A stretch of DNA of 64,000 nt from Phaffia rhodozyma (Eukaryota; Basidiomycota; Tremellomycetes; Cystofilobasidiales; Mrakiaceae), in the NCBI GenBank assembly GCA_014706385.1, contig JACGZH010000001.1:558001-622000 (forward strand), given 5' to 3'. The stretch's first letter is position 1; each line of letters opens with the position of its first letter. Positions 38,204-49,602 of this stretch are shown here, piece by piece. The notes under the pieces are model-generated. The model had not been told where the DNA came from, ran no database searches, and was given only the letters and a program-made list of their open reading frames with translations. The translations under genes were made by a program, and so were the position numbers.

Positions 38204-41200
38204 ATGCCAAAGGAGCTCGTTAGAAAGAGAGGAAAGAGAAAGGCTAAGAACACGACGGATGATGTGATTCCGAAGGCGTTTGAGCCTACGCCTGCCCCAT
38301 CGTTCGTTCCGCTAGAGCAACAAGATGTTGAGCAGCCCACCGAGGAATCTAACCAGATCTCCCAAGACAATGCTCCCTCTGGCCGACGAATAGGAAACAT
38401 GTTCGGTGGAGAAGCCGATTGGGTTACACCCTCTGATGGAGGGCTGGGATCTATCCGAGAGCGAATCGAAGGGGACGCCCCCTGGGGATTTGTTGATCCA
38501 GAGGTATGTCCTATCTTTCTCTTTGAATATTCCTTGTCAATCCATGTAGCCTGACAATTCGCTTGGTTTGGGAACATTTGCGCATGATTGGTCACCGTCG
38601 TAAACAGGTTAAATCATACTTCAAGACAGTAGATGATAAGCTCAAAGTGTTTGAAGACCTTGGGCTTCCTCAAGGAGAAGACGCCGACGAAGAGAATGAG
38701 GGTGAGTATAGTTGAATCAGCCTGGCCGACCGATTCGATCAACTGAACCAAAATCTTTCTGTTCTTACCTAAATCTTAGATCGCCATTTGCTCCTTACCG
38801 CTGCATTGTCTGAGCTTCGATCAAGGGAGCTTCAACTCGCTACTGATACAGATTGTGCTCTCGTTCTCGAGCGAATGATCTGGAACATGGGTGACTTTGG
38901 TCGAAGGGTGTTTGCCGATAGTCTGATGGGAAAGTGAGTGCTTTTGCTTTTATTCAAACCTCCCGCGAAACCTTCACTTACGAGTATCGTTTCTCTAATT
39001 TGAATTTGATTTCCAATGATGGTTTTAGCTACGCCAAGTTGATCCAACATAGATTTGGAAGTCATGTTGTTCAGACGCTGTTTACCTTAGGAGCATTGAC
39101 GATCGACCGAGAGGTACGGAGTTCTGTATCCGTACATATATTCTTTTACAAAGCCAATCAGTATGAACTAATTTTTCTTGTTCAACTTGAATCATCTGCA
39201 GTGTCGTAACGTCTTCCCTTCTCAAGAACAAACCGCCGACCCGTCCGAAGGCGTTCTTCCCAGAATGTCTTCTCAGATTCACGACATCGCTCAAGAGCTT
39301 CTTCCTTTACTCCCGACTTTGATCCAATCACCCTTCTCTTCTCACCCCATCAGAGTACTCCTTCTGCTACTTACAGGCCGACCTATCCCCTCAGCTCATA
39401 CCGCTGGCGGTCCCTCCTCCCAATCCTCCGCGATCCGTTCCAAACGATCCACCAAATTCGCAAAGTCTAACGCTAACTTCAAAGCGTTCGTTCAGAACGA
39501 TGAAGAGACCGGTGCCGACGCACCAGAAGGAACCCTTCGAGCGGTCCCTGATAGTTTCAACAGTTTGATTACAGAGTTCTGGGGTGCTATCCGAGGAAAA
39601 GTTGGCGAGGTTGAAATCAGGGCGCTAGGAGTTGGCCAGGTTGCTGGCCCGGTAATTCAGATGTTGATTGAACTTGAAGCTCAGGGGGGCGCATCGAATG
39701 AGAAAGGCTCTTTGATGGACACTGCTCTGTCCGGATTGATCACAACACTGCGTACGTGCCGTTTTTACTGTTCTAGTTTCGACCCTTTTGCTTACAGCTT
39801 TTCCCGATCTATTCAACAGACGAATCATCAGAAGCACCTTCTCGATCCGATTACCTCGAGCTCCTGCTTCGAGACGCCACGGGTTCTCATCTGTTCGAGC
39901 TTCTCCTTCGCGTTGCACCTGATCCAGTATTTTCCTCTATCTGGAGCACTTATTTCGTCGGCAGAATGGGAAAGTTGGGTGTTCATCCGGTTGCCAACTT
40001 TGTCGTTGCTAAGGCGGTGACGAGATTGGGAGAACAAGAGCTAGCAAGTCTATTGGACGAGGTCAAAGGAGACTGGAGACGAGCTGTCATGCGAGCGAGA
40101 ACGGGCGTGATCAAAGCGGTCATTGACCGGGCTGCCGATCTCCAAGTCCTTGGAGACAAGGTGCTCGACACGGTTTGTCAATCGTTCGAGATACAGCGAC
40201 CGCGAGATGAGAGTTTCCTCGTTCCCTGCGTCCTGACTCTTAAGCCTTTGAAGCGCTACCGAAAAGCCGCTGGAATCCCTGCACCCGAAGGAGAAGAAGC
40301 TGATGAAGTCGAGGAGGAGGAAGAGGAAGATCGATGGAAAGAACCCGAGCCTAGGCTAGAGGCTGAGCCTGAGATGACAGAAGAAGAGGCTCTACAGGCT
40401 AAGAGGCGGCTAGGGCATTTGAAAAAAGTAGCGGAGACGGCTGATCCGCTGGGACCGAATATTCAGGGGTCGCTGATCTTGCAGAGTTTGCTTCGATTGC
40501 CTAGTCAAGAGAACGAGACCGTTATCTCTAGGTAAGTGTTTTTTGTCTTTGTCTTTCGTAACCTCGACGTTGATTTTCTTGCTTCCTTGCCTGGATTTGA
40601 ATAGTCTTTTAGCTCAACCAATCGATTATTTACTCAAAATAGCGCACAGTCCGATCTCATCTCGCCTCCTGGACGTCATTGTTGATTCACCCACTGTTCC
40701 CTTCAAGAGCTCACGGAAGGTGATTCTTGCATTCCTCGGTAATTTCTACGGACTCGTAGATGACCGCGTTGGCTCTCGTGTAGGAGAAAAACTTTGGGCG
40801 CACTGCGATGGCTTCCTAAAGACCAAAATTGCTCGAACCCTTGTTCCGTTTGAGATTACCTTGTCTTCCTCTCAATATGGTCGATTCTTTGCTCGAAAAG
40901 TCAATATTGGTTTCTTCAAGCGACGAGAGGACGAATGGCTCGCCCAACAGACGGCTGCTCCTCGACCTACGCCCGCCGCTACTAATCTTGCAGCCTCTGT
41001 GAAACCCATTGTTCCAGTTGTTCAACCCATCGCTCCCGTTGCGTCAACCTCGACGCCGGTCGTTCCTGCTTCCTCCTCTCTCTCGGCGGACAAAAAGGAC
41101 AAGAAACGCAAACGAGATAAAGCGACTCGGCCGGAAGAGATGGACGAGATCGATCGGCTATTCGCAGGTGTTCCAGAGCCATCATCATCTTCTGTGCTAG

Positions 41201-41409
41201 GGTCCATCTCGACCTCGTCGGAGGAAATTCCAAGGAAAAAGCCAAAGTCGGCGGTTGAGGAGAAGGAGGAGCCAGTGCTTAAAGAGACTGTGGCAGCTTC
41301 CGGAGATGACTTGGGAGATGGTTTCATTTTGCTGAGAAAGAAGGAAAAAAAAGAGAAGAAAGCGAAGAAAGAGAAAAAGGAGAAATCCTCTAAGAACACC
41401 TTGGCTTGA
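38204..41409 (+). CDS. NOP9: Nucleolar pumilio-repeat protein NOP9
   Basis: NOP9 binds pre-rRNA through atypical pumilio repeats and is needed for small-subunit (18S) processing. Exons 38204-38503, 38608-38701, 38780-38933, 39029-39113, 39202-39751, 39820-40531 and 40605-41409 give 899 residues with every phase consistent. The N-terminus MPKELVRKRGKRKAK is the characteristic basic NOP9 start. Repeats can be seen as YAKLIQHRFGSHVVQTLF, LRDATGSHLFELLL, LGVHPVANFVVAKAV, IQGSLILQSLL, SPISSRLLDVIV and SQYGRFFARKVN. An acidic segment (VEEEEEEDRW) sits in the middle. The C-terminus is Lys-rich (KKEKKAKKEKKEK), consistent with nucleolar targeting. It is longer than yeast Nop9 because of the linkers. 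Confidence 0.92.
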
Positions 41410-41632
41410 TCTTTAGATGAATTCGATTTTGTATTGATTGTCCTTCGAAAAGTTGATCTTATTTATTAGTCGATTGGACACGTTTTCATCAGTATGGTAC
41501 AGAAACATGTATAGATTTTTTCCGGGGACTTAGTCAATGTCTTGAAAAAACGACAGTACATCGTATAGAGCGAATAAATAATGACTATCGCAATGAGGTA
41601 CAAGCGACAAAAAAAAGAGGAAGAGAGAACAC

Positions 41633-43191
41633 TCATGAATCATCTGAGATTAAGACGGTCTCCTTGTCATCGACGATGCCCGTGGCTGTTACTGTATCTG
41701 AAGCAGCAGCCTGCCTACTTGATCCTGTCGCCGCTGACGAAGCAACGACCGTGCCTGCTTTTTGATACTCCTCCAATCGTCTTTCCAACTCTTTCACCTT
41801 CCTATCCTGCTCCTCTCTCTCCATTCTCGCTCTCTCTTCCATCTGGAAGACCTTCTCCTCCGCCTCCCGACGGACGGATTCAAGTTGGGCCTCGATGAAC
41901 CTTGGATGAGTCTCCCGGACGAGGTTCACAAAGTGATCATAGATTCGGGCGGACGTTCCGTCAGGAAGTGATTGAAGGGATTGACTGAAGTGGGATTTTG
42001 GCAAAAACGTCTTGTGTGTCGCTGTAGGAGTATTGCTTTGGACCCTGTCGTCTCTATTCATTTGAGAGGATAAGAGAATGGTTGGAAGCGCTTTCAGCGA
42101 CTAGTACTAGAAGCTTCCCGAAGCATTGGATTCACTTGGACCACGAATGAAAATAGAAACCAGAAGAAGAAACTCACCTCCAGGCGAGCAGAGCAACGTA
42201 GGCACCGGTCGACTGCCCAAGGGCGATGGCCTGCAAAGCCCATACGCAGAAACAAGAATAAGATCCATCAAGACCAGGTCGGCATAATCATAGAGAAAGG
42301 AATATACGAACAGAATTTTCCACTCGACTCCAACGGCTGCTGAACATCTTAGCACGGGATTCCTCAGCTGCTAGAGGAGTACTCCAAGCCTTGGCTATTC
42401 ACACGCCCGACGCGTCGAGCATATACAGTCGAAGACACATGTCAATACGTAACGCGCGGGATCACAGAGAGGCCAATTCTCAAACGAACCTCTGGCCTGC
42501 GTTAATGAAAGGCGTTTTCCTCCTGGGCCCTTCTCATCGCCGGATCCGTCCATCATCCCTCCGTCATCCATCTCGAGATCGTCCCTCTGAGTAGAATGGC
42601 CATCTGAACCAAGGGAGAGGTCGTTCTGTTCAGTGTATGCGCGTCTGACGAGGCCATCATCGACGTTTGCCCCTTCGGCTGACTCGGCGCCCATGGGTGT
42701 ACGTTCGAGCGACTCCATCGGCATATTCCTGGGATCATGAAGATAAAAGCTTGATGATGATCGGTCAGTTGAGGGACCGCCGGTTTGAGTAGATAATAGC
42801 GGATGGATCACTGATTGGGTCGAGGATGAGGCAGAGTTGGCGGGTGCCATTAAGGTTGTGTATGTTGTGTTCTCTGTAAGATCAAAAGCAGATACTCAGA
42901 ATGATAGGTGTAACAGCCGAACTCGTGCGAAATAAAGACTATCTACGAAGGATTCTTGATCAAGAACATACCTAAGAATCTTAAACCCGGTCGTCTTCCC
43001 GCTCCTCCAGGTCCAGCCAAAGTATGATTCATGTGTTCCTTCTTCAATTGCCTTTTGTGAACCCTACAATCTGCTCTGAGAATAGGCGGTCGACCTTCTT
43101 GTCGACACTTTGCGCATGATTGAGGCCTTCTCGTGAGGTTCGAAGGAGGACCTTGAGAGAACTCGTCGGACGACTGTCTATCTGCGGCCAT
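41633..43191 (-). CDS. Coiled-coil protein, possibly NNF1/PMF1-like kinetochore subunit
   Basis: Exons 42850-42490, 42394-42312, 42230-42178 and 42053-41633 join in frame. An upstream exon from 43191 also splices in frame (donor GTATGT, acceptor TTACAG), adding an N-terminus with Cys-x2-Cys (SCAKCRQEG). I prefer the 43191 start, with 42850 as an alternative. The middle reads ESRAKMFSSRWSRVEN, then FSQSLQSLPDGTSARIYDHF and a charged helix (EAQLESVRREAEEKVFQMEE). The IYDHF segment followed by a long helix resembles PMF1/NNF1 of the MIND kinetochore complex, where a LQP..QIYDKF motif occurs. That resemblance is weak and from memory, so the family call is tentative. The first 100 residues after 42850 are disordered. 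Two of its donors are GTTCGT. Confidence 0.55.
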
Positions 43192-43227
43192 CGAATCAGA
43201 TGTGAGTGTAGGTTAAGAATCTATACT

Positions 43228-43322
43228 ACAAACAAAGATTGTATGGCTTTGGTTACTCGAAAGCAACCACGACGTGATCCTTTTTGGCTTGGGCGCTCTC
43301 AAACCACGAACCACCAAATCAC
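43228..43322 (+). repeat. Diverged direct repeat, copy 1 (upstream of NFKBIL1-like gene)
   Basis: The segment containing GATTGTATGGCTTTGG and ending with CCACGAACCACC recurs downstream at 44829-44921 in the same orientation. Identity is roughly 70% by eye over about 90 bp. This copy ends directly before the start codon of the NFKBIL1-like gene and lies in the divergent promoter. Confidence 0.75.
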
Positions 43323-43323
43323 C

Positions 43324-44763
43324 ATGAATCACGTGCCCACCATCATCGTCATCCTCACTACCATCAGCATGTCATCGTCGAGCTCTGCAGCCTACGCAAC
43401 AAAGCTTAATCTGTAAGTATGCGTTTGATGTTTACAATCGTCTCTTCATCTAACATATTGTCTTAATGTACTTCAAGGAAAGATTCAGCTAAAGAGAGAG
43501 CCAAGCGAGAAGAAAAGGCATATAGAAAGGCTCTCAGAAGAGCTCGAAAACAGAAGCCTTCGCCAACACTTGATCCCTCCCATCCCTATCCAGCATCTCC
43601 TCCTCGTCCATACCGACCCGACTCAACATCTCCTCCTCGCCAGAGTAGAAGTTCTAGACCACACCGATCGGGTTCATCTCCTTCTTCCTCGTCGTATCAT
43701 ACCTCTAATTCTGGTCCCGATGCATTTCAAGAAACGTTCGATGCTCATCTGCGTGATTTAGAAGCTCAGGACGAGGGACCAGCTTCATCTCTCTGGGACT
43801 GGGAGATAGGCGGAGGATATGGAACAGGTCTTGGATGGGGGGACGAGGCTTTCGGTGGTCAAACAAGAATCCCAAAGAGGTGGCAAGGTAGAGAGAGCGA
43901 CAACTTGTGGGATCAAGGCGATCTTGTGACAGAGTTGATGGGCGAAGAAGAGTGGGTTGAAAGGTGTGTCTTACATGGGGTTAAAGTGTAACCCTACTGC
44001 ATCGGAAGAGCCACTGATATCCACTACTTACATATACGGAAACTGGATCCAGCATCCGATCAGGAATCTCTCGTCGACAAGCCGAGCGTTCGGGCGCATG
44101 GCAGCGTCAGGAAGCTCTCGCAAGAGAAGCAGCCGCGACGGCTGCTCGACTGGAACGAACCCGGGTGGAGAACGATCGGTTGGAACGAGCGCGAATCAAA
44201 GAATTCGAAAAATGGAGATACGTTCGCGACGAAGAGGCGGCCGTGTTAAAAGAGACTCAACGGGCGCAATATGACGATCGGTGGAAGAAGATGTTGCTCG
44301 AGAGTAGCCCAGATTCCATAGGGACAGATGCTCCCCCACTTAGATTCAAGGAGATCCCGTGGCCGATGTTTCATCTCAAGAGTGGGAAAAACTTAGGCAT
44401 CGGGGGAGATGATGAAGGCTGGATTGAAGAATCTGTGCGAGAATTTCTGTTGGGCGGCCAGGTCGGCTGGAAGGGCCTGACGGAGGACGAGCGAAAAAGA
44501 AAGAGGAAAGACATTTTGAGGGAAGGGATTCGTCGGTCCGTATCAAATTCTAGATCTTCTCCTATCTTTCTTCATCTCTCGTTCTAGAGATTTGAACCAA
44601 TCCTGGCTTGTTGAGTCCGATGATTTCTTGATACAGGTATCACCCAGACAAGTTCACCAGATTTCTTGCGCGCGTCCCAGACAAACCTCAGGAGCGAGCG
44701 CGCGTCAAAACGGCTGTTGAACAGATCAGTAGAAGCCTGATGGTCCTCATGGGAGAACAGTGA
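43324..44763 (+). CDS. NFKBIL1-like protein with C-terminal J-like HPD segment
   Basis: Exons 43324-43412, 43478-43963, 44053-44535 and 44637-44763 give 394 residues. A basic start (KERAKREEKAYRKALRRARK) is followed by a Ser/Pro/Arg-rich linker and an acidic W-rich segment (SSLWDWEIGGGYG). A long charged helix (EAAATAARLERTRVENDRL) comes next, then IPWPMF and a C-terminal module KRKRKDILREGIRRYHPDKF..VKTAVEQISRSL. The IPWP box followed by a helix-RYHPDKF-helix unit is the pattern of the C-terminus of NF-kappa-B inhibitor-like protein 1 and its fungal relatives, which resembles part of a J domain. Ankyrin repeats of the animal protein are absent. A role in RNA processing has been proposed for relatives; none can be shown here. 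Confidence 0.75.
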
Positions 44764-45255
44764 ACGTTCAGAGAGCAACAAATGTCTGTAGCAGGCAGCG
44801 ATTCTGTCCGCTTTGGGTACTTGACTAGAATCAGAGATTGTATGGCTTTGGCTGCTACCGATGACGATTGATACGTGACTCTTTTCAACCGGCGCGTTTT
44901 CAGACCACAAACCACCCAAACCTCTTAGGTCATGGGATAAGGAGTCTTAGGTTTTCATGAGGAAGAGAAGGCTTTTGTAATAGAGAAACAAGATTTATAG
45001 AATCGCTAGGAAACAAGGATAGGAGAACGAGGAAGGAAAGAAGTAGAAGGTAACAAAGAATCCAGGCTTTGGCGTTTCATCTGCAAGTTATCGAGAACGT
45101 CCGGCTTATTTATGATTCTCAGACCCTACGAATACCGATTGAATGCGCTGTAAGTATAGCGCGTTGAAATATCAGAGCGAGAAAGTTATACAAGTGGAGG
45201 ACTTATAGATCATGTGTAACTCAAATTACATCCCTGACATCTACCTGTGCTGCCT
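44764..45255. other. Intergenic, contains repeat copy 2
   Basis: 3' flank of the NFKBIL1-like gene and of the convergent orphan gene. Apart from the repeat copy at 44829-44921 no feature was recognised. Confidence 0.5.
44829..44921 (+). repeat. Diverged direct repeat, copy 2 (downstream of NFKBIL1-like gene)
   Basis: It shares GATTGTATGGCTTTGG, an internal ACGTGA and a terminal CAGACCACAAACCACC-like end with copy 1 at 43228-43322, in the same order and strand. It lies about 65 bp after the stop codon. Confidence 0.75.
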
Positions 45256-46038
45256 TTATATGACTCTTATAATGAAGCTGTTCATCTTGTTTGTCGAGCT
45301 TACCGCGCCGTAGAGTGGATAGTTATCTCCAGCAGTGCTCGAAGACTCTCCGGCCGTATGTGTATGGTCTGCGGAATCATCATGGATCATGCCTAGCGAC
45401 ATCGTCAGCGACTCCTGCTGTTGACACAATTCTACGGTACACAGCCCTTCATCGTCCATGGCTTGAGAACGAGCTGTTATGGACATTGTGCTTGTTCGTA
45501 TATAGTCGTGCGCACCCACGCTCGTCCCCTGTATACTCAGCGCGTCACAATCGACGCTACACGTCGGTACTACCTTTATAGAAGGTCCCGCACCAACAGT
45601 TTTGCCTGCAAGCCATTTGTGACGTCGCTTTGGGCTTTGCGCGTTGTCATGCTGAGATTTACCATCATGTTTTGGCGCGCTTGTGGTTCGTACAGTGTTC
45701 ACGTCGTTCTCGCTCTCGAACATCCCGTTGATTCGTCCTGCAGACAGAGATCCCGAATGATGCCACGCCACCGCGCCGTTGTCCCTTTTGTGGCCATCGG
45801 GCCATATAGAATAAGCCAGTTTGTCTTTTATCGATATCAATACCATTCCGGACTCGTAGAGGTACAACGCTCGCAAACCGTGAGACGCTGCTTCCTCAGA
45901 TGACGTGACCACTCTACCTTGGGGTAACTGCTCTCCTTTGTGGGTATTCATGCCTATAATCATCTTGTCTGATGTACATACAACTGTTTGTGATCCCAGA
46001 ATAAACAACATAAGCCATAGGTAGCAGTTTGATTTCAT
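45256..46038 (-). CDS. Orphan protein with predicted signal peptide
   Basis: A single uninterrupted frame encodes about 260 residues from MKSNCYLWLMLFILGSQTVV; an upstream in-frame Met at 46143 would add 35 residues. The start has a basic residue followed by a hydrophobic core and a small-residue site (VVCTSD), as in a secretory signal peptide. The rest is Ser/Thr/His-rich with several Cys and no family I recognise. Absence of introns is unusual in this window and could mean a recent, fast-evolving or spurious gene. The opposite strand also has open frames of up to 160 codons over the same stretch, which lowers confidence. Confidence 0.45.
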   Translation of the reverse strand: MKSNCYLWLMLFILGSQTVVCTSDKMIIGMNTHKGEQLPQGRVVTSSEEAASHGLRALYLYESGMVLISIKDKLAYSIWPDGHKRDNGAVAWHHSGSLSAGRINGMFESENDVNTVRTTSAPKHDGKSQHDNAQSPKRRHKWLAGKTVGAGPSIKVVPTCSVDCDALSIQGTSVGAHDYIRTSTMSITARSQAMDDEGLCTVELCQQQESLTMSLGMIHDDSADHTHTAGESSSTAGDNYPLYGAVSSTNKMNSFIIRVI

Positions 46039-46143
46039 TCTCCTCTGAGAAAAGGTCCAAGAGATGAGTGTTCGCGTCGTCGGAACTCGAACCTGCGGAT
46101 GATTACTGACGTTGAGATAGGAGCTCTGCTCTGAGAGAAACAT

Positions 46144-46740
46144 GAGACGTTCAGATTATTTATGAGTCCGAATGATGAGACACCGCTCCGGTGTGAGAAA
46201 ACAAACCCGAAAAGATATGAGAAAGACAGAAAATTATCGAGGGGAGGTCTTGAAATTTAAAGCGGAACGGAGACAAGCGTAACAGGCGAGAGAAAGGATA
46301 GCTTGAGAAGCCCTGTGAGTTGTAGAGATAGCGAGAGATGAGATTAAAGGCAAAACTAGAAGTCGGAGGGAGACTTGTAGTATTTGGAAGAAGAAAAGAA
46401 AGCGAGGAAAGGTCTCAGATGTAACAGTCTAGGTGACTAAGGACGAAACTGGTCTATCTTTTCTATTCTTTTCTCTTGCCTTGTCATCTTTTGTGATCTC
46501 TTTCAAACAGTAGCTAGGGTTTCCATGTATCCCTTTCTGGTTCTCTCGAACATCTCATCTACATCTTTTGTTGGTGTGTATACTCGTTTGGATAAATTAG
46601 AGGATTCAGGAATCAGTTGTTGAAAGAACTCGACATTGAGAGGATTAGAATTGAGTCCAAGTGAACCTTCCAGATTGACCAGCACAAAGGACTCCCTGAC
46701 TTGATTGATGGCCGGGTGAAGACATCATCATTTTGGCCGT
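46144..46740. other. Intergenic, nothing recognised
   Basis: A purine-rich stretch upstream of the orphan gene. One 60-codon minus-strand frame (46503-46685) has no supporting motif. Confidence 0.5.
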
Positions 46741-46990
46741 CTTGACATGGCTTCGGTTGTGATCTGCCATGTTCTTCTTCGAGGCAACACCCTCAGATCT
46801 TGCGCCAGACCCCAAGCATTTCTCTCCGTGCAGTCACCAGACCTGCTAGCTCCTCCCGGTTCTTCTTCTTTCTCGATCCATCTCACTGTGACACCTGGTT
46901 GGTGCGCATATGGTTTGGCAAGCCAGTGGGGACTGGGCCGGGAACAAGCGCCAGAACGAAAGGGTGCCGTTCTCGCCCGTCGGCTTTACT
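46741..46990 (+). repeat. Dispersed repeat family, copy A, upstream of tRNA-Ser
   Basis: Aligns by eye to copies B (61390-61622) and C (61644-61900, inverted). Shared blocks in order: GAGGCAACA..AGATCTTGCGC (with C), CTGCTAGCTC (with C), CTCGATCCATCTCACTG, ACACCTGG, GCATATGG, AAGCCAGTGGGGACT and CGGGAACAAGCGCCAGA. No complete coding frame or terminal repeats were seen. It ends about 75 bp before the 5' end of the tRNA gene, in the same orientation. Borders are approximate. Confidence 0.8.
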
Positions 46991-47065
46991 GTATGGTCAG
47001 TGTCCTCGACGAGAGACAGATGCCAGCGAGATTTTATGGCTGCCCGAGGCTAGATAAACATCAAA

Positions 47066-47160
47066 GGAGTAGTAATCAAGTGGTTACGATGCTTCCCTGC
47101 TATATTAGCAAGTCCAGGAAGTGCCCTATGGGCGCGCAGGTTCGAATCCTGTCTACTTCG
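47066..47160 (+). tRNA. tRNA-Ser(GCU) with 13 nt intron
   Basis: Acceptor GGAGTAG pairs with CTACTTC (one G-U), discriminator G. The anticodon stem CTTCC/GGAAG encloses CTGCTA, a 13 nt intron (47102-47114) and A, giving anticodon GCT. The long variable arm (GCCC/GGGC stem) marks a type II tRNA, as required for serine. T stem GCAGG/CCTGT with loop TTCGAAT; B box GGTTCGAATCC at 47139-47149. The intron contains AGC, complementary to the anticodon, as in canonical tRNA introns. Confidence 0.92.
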
Positions 47161-47170
47161 TTTTCTTTTT
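47161..47170 (+). terminator. Pol III T-run after tRNA-Ser
   Basis: TTTTCTTTTT follows the discriminator base directly, a typical RNA polymerase III terminator. Confidence 0.85.
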
Positions 47171-47344
47171 ATCATATTCACTTTTGTTTTCTCGCCTCCA
47201 GTCATTTTCCACAGCCAGGTATATTCTATCTGGAGTGGGTCATATAGAATTGCACAAGAGCTTAAATCCAAAATATCAGATAGGGAGAAAAACATCAAAT
47301 TGCACTTCATTCTACATCTTCCCTAGCATTCCTGTGAAAACTAG

Positions 47345-49045
47345 CTAATTCTCTAGAGCTTTCTTCTGCAAAACTCTGCCCAGACCATAAACTAATCTGA
47401 GAATCTTGATCTCCTCATCTTTGATGTTCAATCGTCGAGCCATTTTCAACACGTTTCCTACGGTGACCTCAATTTCGAGAGGTCGGCCGGTCTCTAGATC
47501 GACAAGCGCCGAAGGCTTGTGCTTTCCTCCCTTCTCTCGACGGAACGATACCGTGCCATCGTAGATGAACTGTCCAAAGTTTTCTGGCAGAGGCAACCTT
47601 GCCTTGTATCCGATAGCGGCGACTTCGTTACACTACTCAGAATTCGTATAAATGTAGATTTGCGTAATCAACACAAAGTTACCGAGAAATAAAAGGAAGA
47701 AACATGTGATAGGAAAAGAAAGAACTGACAAATTCTAGCACAGAAGGTCCGATCAAGTCGATCTCGTTCTCCCCAATGAAATCCATAAGAGGAGCACGGG
47801 CCAAACAAGCTAAACTTGCCCAGCAACAGTTCCATACGTTCTGTTTTTATTTTTTATTTTTTTTTATTTTAAATCAAATCAGACAAGAAAGCCAACCAGA
47901 ATCAGAATTTAAGGAATCGAAGATCGGTCCAACACCTGCAGGAGACAAACGACCTGACCTTCTTGAACCGGATGAGCTCCATATCGTCCTCGATCTTGAC
48001 ATTTCCTTCGCCTGATTTAAGCATCTCCACAAATCTGTTCAGATCCGCGAGCTGAGACTCGGTCGACGATGGCGCTTTGTACGACTCGGCCGACGGCCGG
48101 TCGATCGAAGGTGGGTGGTAGACTCCAATCTCCAAACGCTCTGTGTTCTCAAATAAAACTTCGTCTCGATTATTGTGAAGACTGATGTAGGGTAAGAAGG
48201 AAAAAGGCAGAGAACGAAGATTTAGTAGGAAGATGAAAATATGATTCATGGCGGGTATTCAGAAAGAGCAGATGCAGGGTTTGCTTCTCACTTTGTCGAA
48301 ATGTAGCAAACTGAGGTAAGGATGGTCGCATCGATCTCTCTAGAAGCAGCATAGAGCCCTTCCTCGATACCCAGTCCGTTCTTTCTCGACAAGGCAAGAT
48401 ATGAGGAAAGGGGTGGGGTGGGGTGGGGGGAGGGAAAGGAATTGGAAAGAAGTCATCAGAAACATCAAATTTTGTTTGTATACTAAGGGAACTACTCACC
48501 TGGATCAACACAAACGTCTTCGTTTTTCGGGCCTTGATGATCGGTTCCAATATCCGTTCGACCGGATAGACATCGGGTAAAGACTTTGTAGTGACTACTA
48601 CGTAATCATACTCTCTGTCCAACGCATCTTCTACCGAATGGACCACTATTTAAAGACCAAGCAGATTGTTTTAAAGCTTCTCCAGTGATGCTGGATATGC
48701 GAAGATGTTTGATAAAACATACATCGAGAAGGTTTCCAGCCAGGGATTGATCCAAATTTCGACGGTGACTCGATATGGATTCCTTTCTGGTTAATCAACT
48801 CAAAGTTTGACCGAGCTACAGCTGTGACCTTAGCTTGAGCACTCTAAAAGACGAGAACGAGCCATAGATCAGGATAAGCTACTGTTGTCAGCATTCAACG
48901 AAACGAAGAAAAAGAAAATCGGTAAGAAAAGAAAAGAAAAGATGGATGATTGCCATACCTTTTCAAACATGTAAGCGTACACTACGCCTACCGCTCCGAA
49001 GCCAACTAGTAGAATCTCCAGCGGTTGCTTTGTAGTAGAAGTCAT
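47345..49045 (-). CDS. Ketopantoate reductase (2-dehydropantoate 2-reductase family)
   Basis: This enzyme reduces ketopantoate to pantoate with NADPH, on the path to pantothenate and coenzyme A. Exons 49045-48959, 48843-48723, 48645-48500, 48380-48292, 48181-47959, 47840-47730 and 47632-47345 give 354 residues in consistent phase. The N-terminal Rossmann motif LLVGFGAVG (13-20 region) is followed by AVARSNFELI, YDYVVVTTKSLPD, NGLGIEE and the C-terminal helical domain NVWNCCWASLACLARAP and CNEVAAIGYKARL. This order matches PanE/ApbA. Fungi carry several paralogues with variable C-termini, so the exact in vivo substrate is an inference. Confidence 0.87.
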
Positions 49046-49602
49046 TATGTAGGTAGATATATGCGTGCGTGATCGTCGCTTGAGGAAGGCGGAGAGAAAC
49101 AAGAGTTATAGAGACAATCGGGTGGGCTGAATACATGGAAATAGATGAGTTATATAAACGAACAATCCCATAGTTCTCCTTCGGGTTTCTCCGTCAATGG
49201 AAATTCCTATCGATAAGCAAACAACTATCAGGCAGGACACTCTCGTAAAGAACGATTAAAGAATTGGCATTGAAATTCCATATATAGAGACCTATGAGGG
49301 TCAGACATCCTGTAAGATCAAGAAAGAAGGAAAAGCTAATACATATACAATGAATGGGTCAAACATAAACAGTCAAAATCCAAAACCCCCTATCGTTAAT
49401 GATCAAAGAATACTTATGTAAACAACGGAGCCGACAATGATACCTATATACTTTTGATAGCGAAACGCGGAGCATGGCAAAGATAAAAAATTGTAAAGAA
49501 AGATGGAGAAGAGCATGAGGCAAGATGCTATCAGATATATCCCATGTGAGCAAGATCAGGGTCTTTTTCTTTTCACTTAACCAGGCCGTGAAAGACAGAG
49601 GA
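49046..49602. other. Intergenic, tandem minus-strand genes
   Basis: Promoter of the reductase gene and 3' flank of the mitochondrial polymerase gene. AT-rich, nothing else recognised. Confidence 0.55.

Noticed and set aside
45291..45903. Plus-strand frames of 96 and 160 codons opposite the orphan secreted protein
   Set aside because: No signal peptide or motif; composition is that of an antisense reading. The minus-strand frame is the better candidate, though not certain.
46747..47310. 166-codon plus-strand and 86-codon minus-strand frames over repeat A and tRNA-Ser
   Set aside because: They read through a tRNA gene and a non-coding repeat and have no conserved domain.
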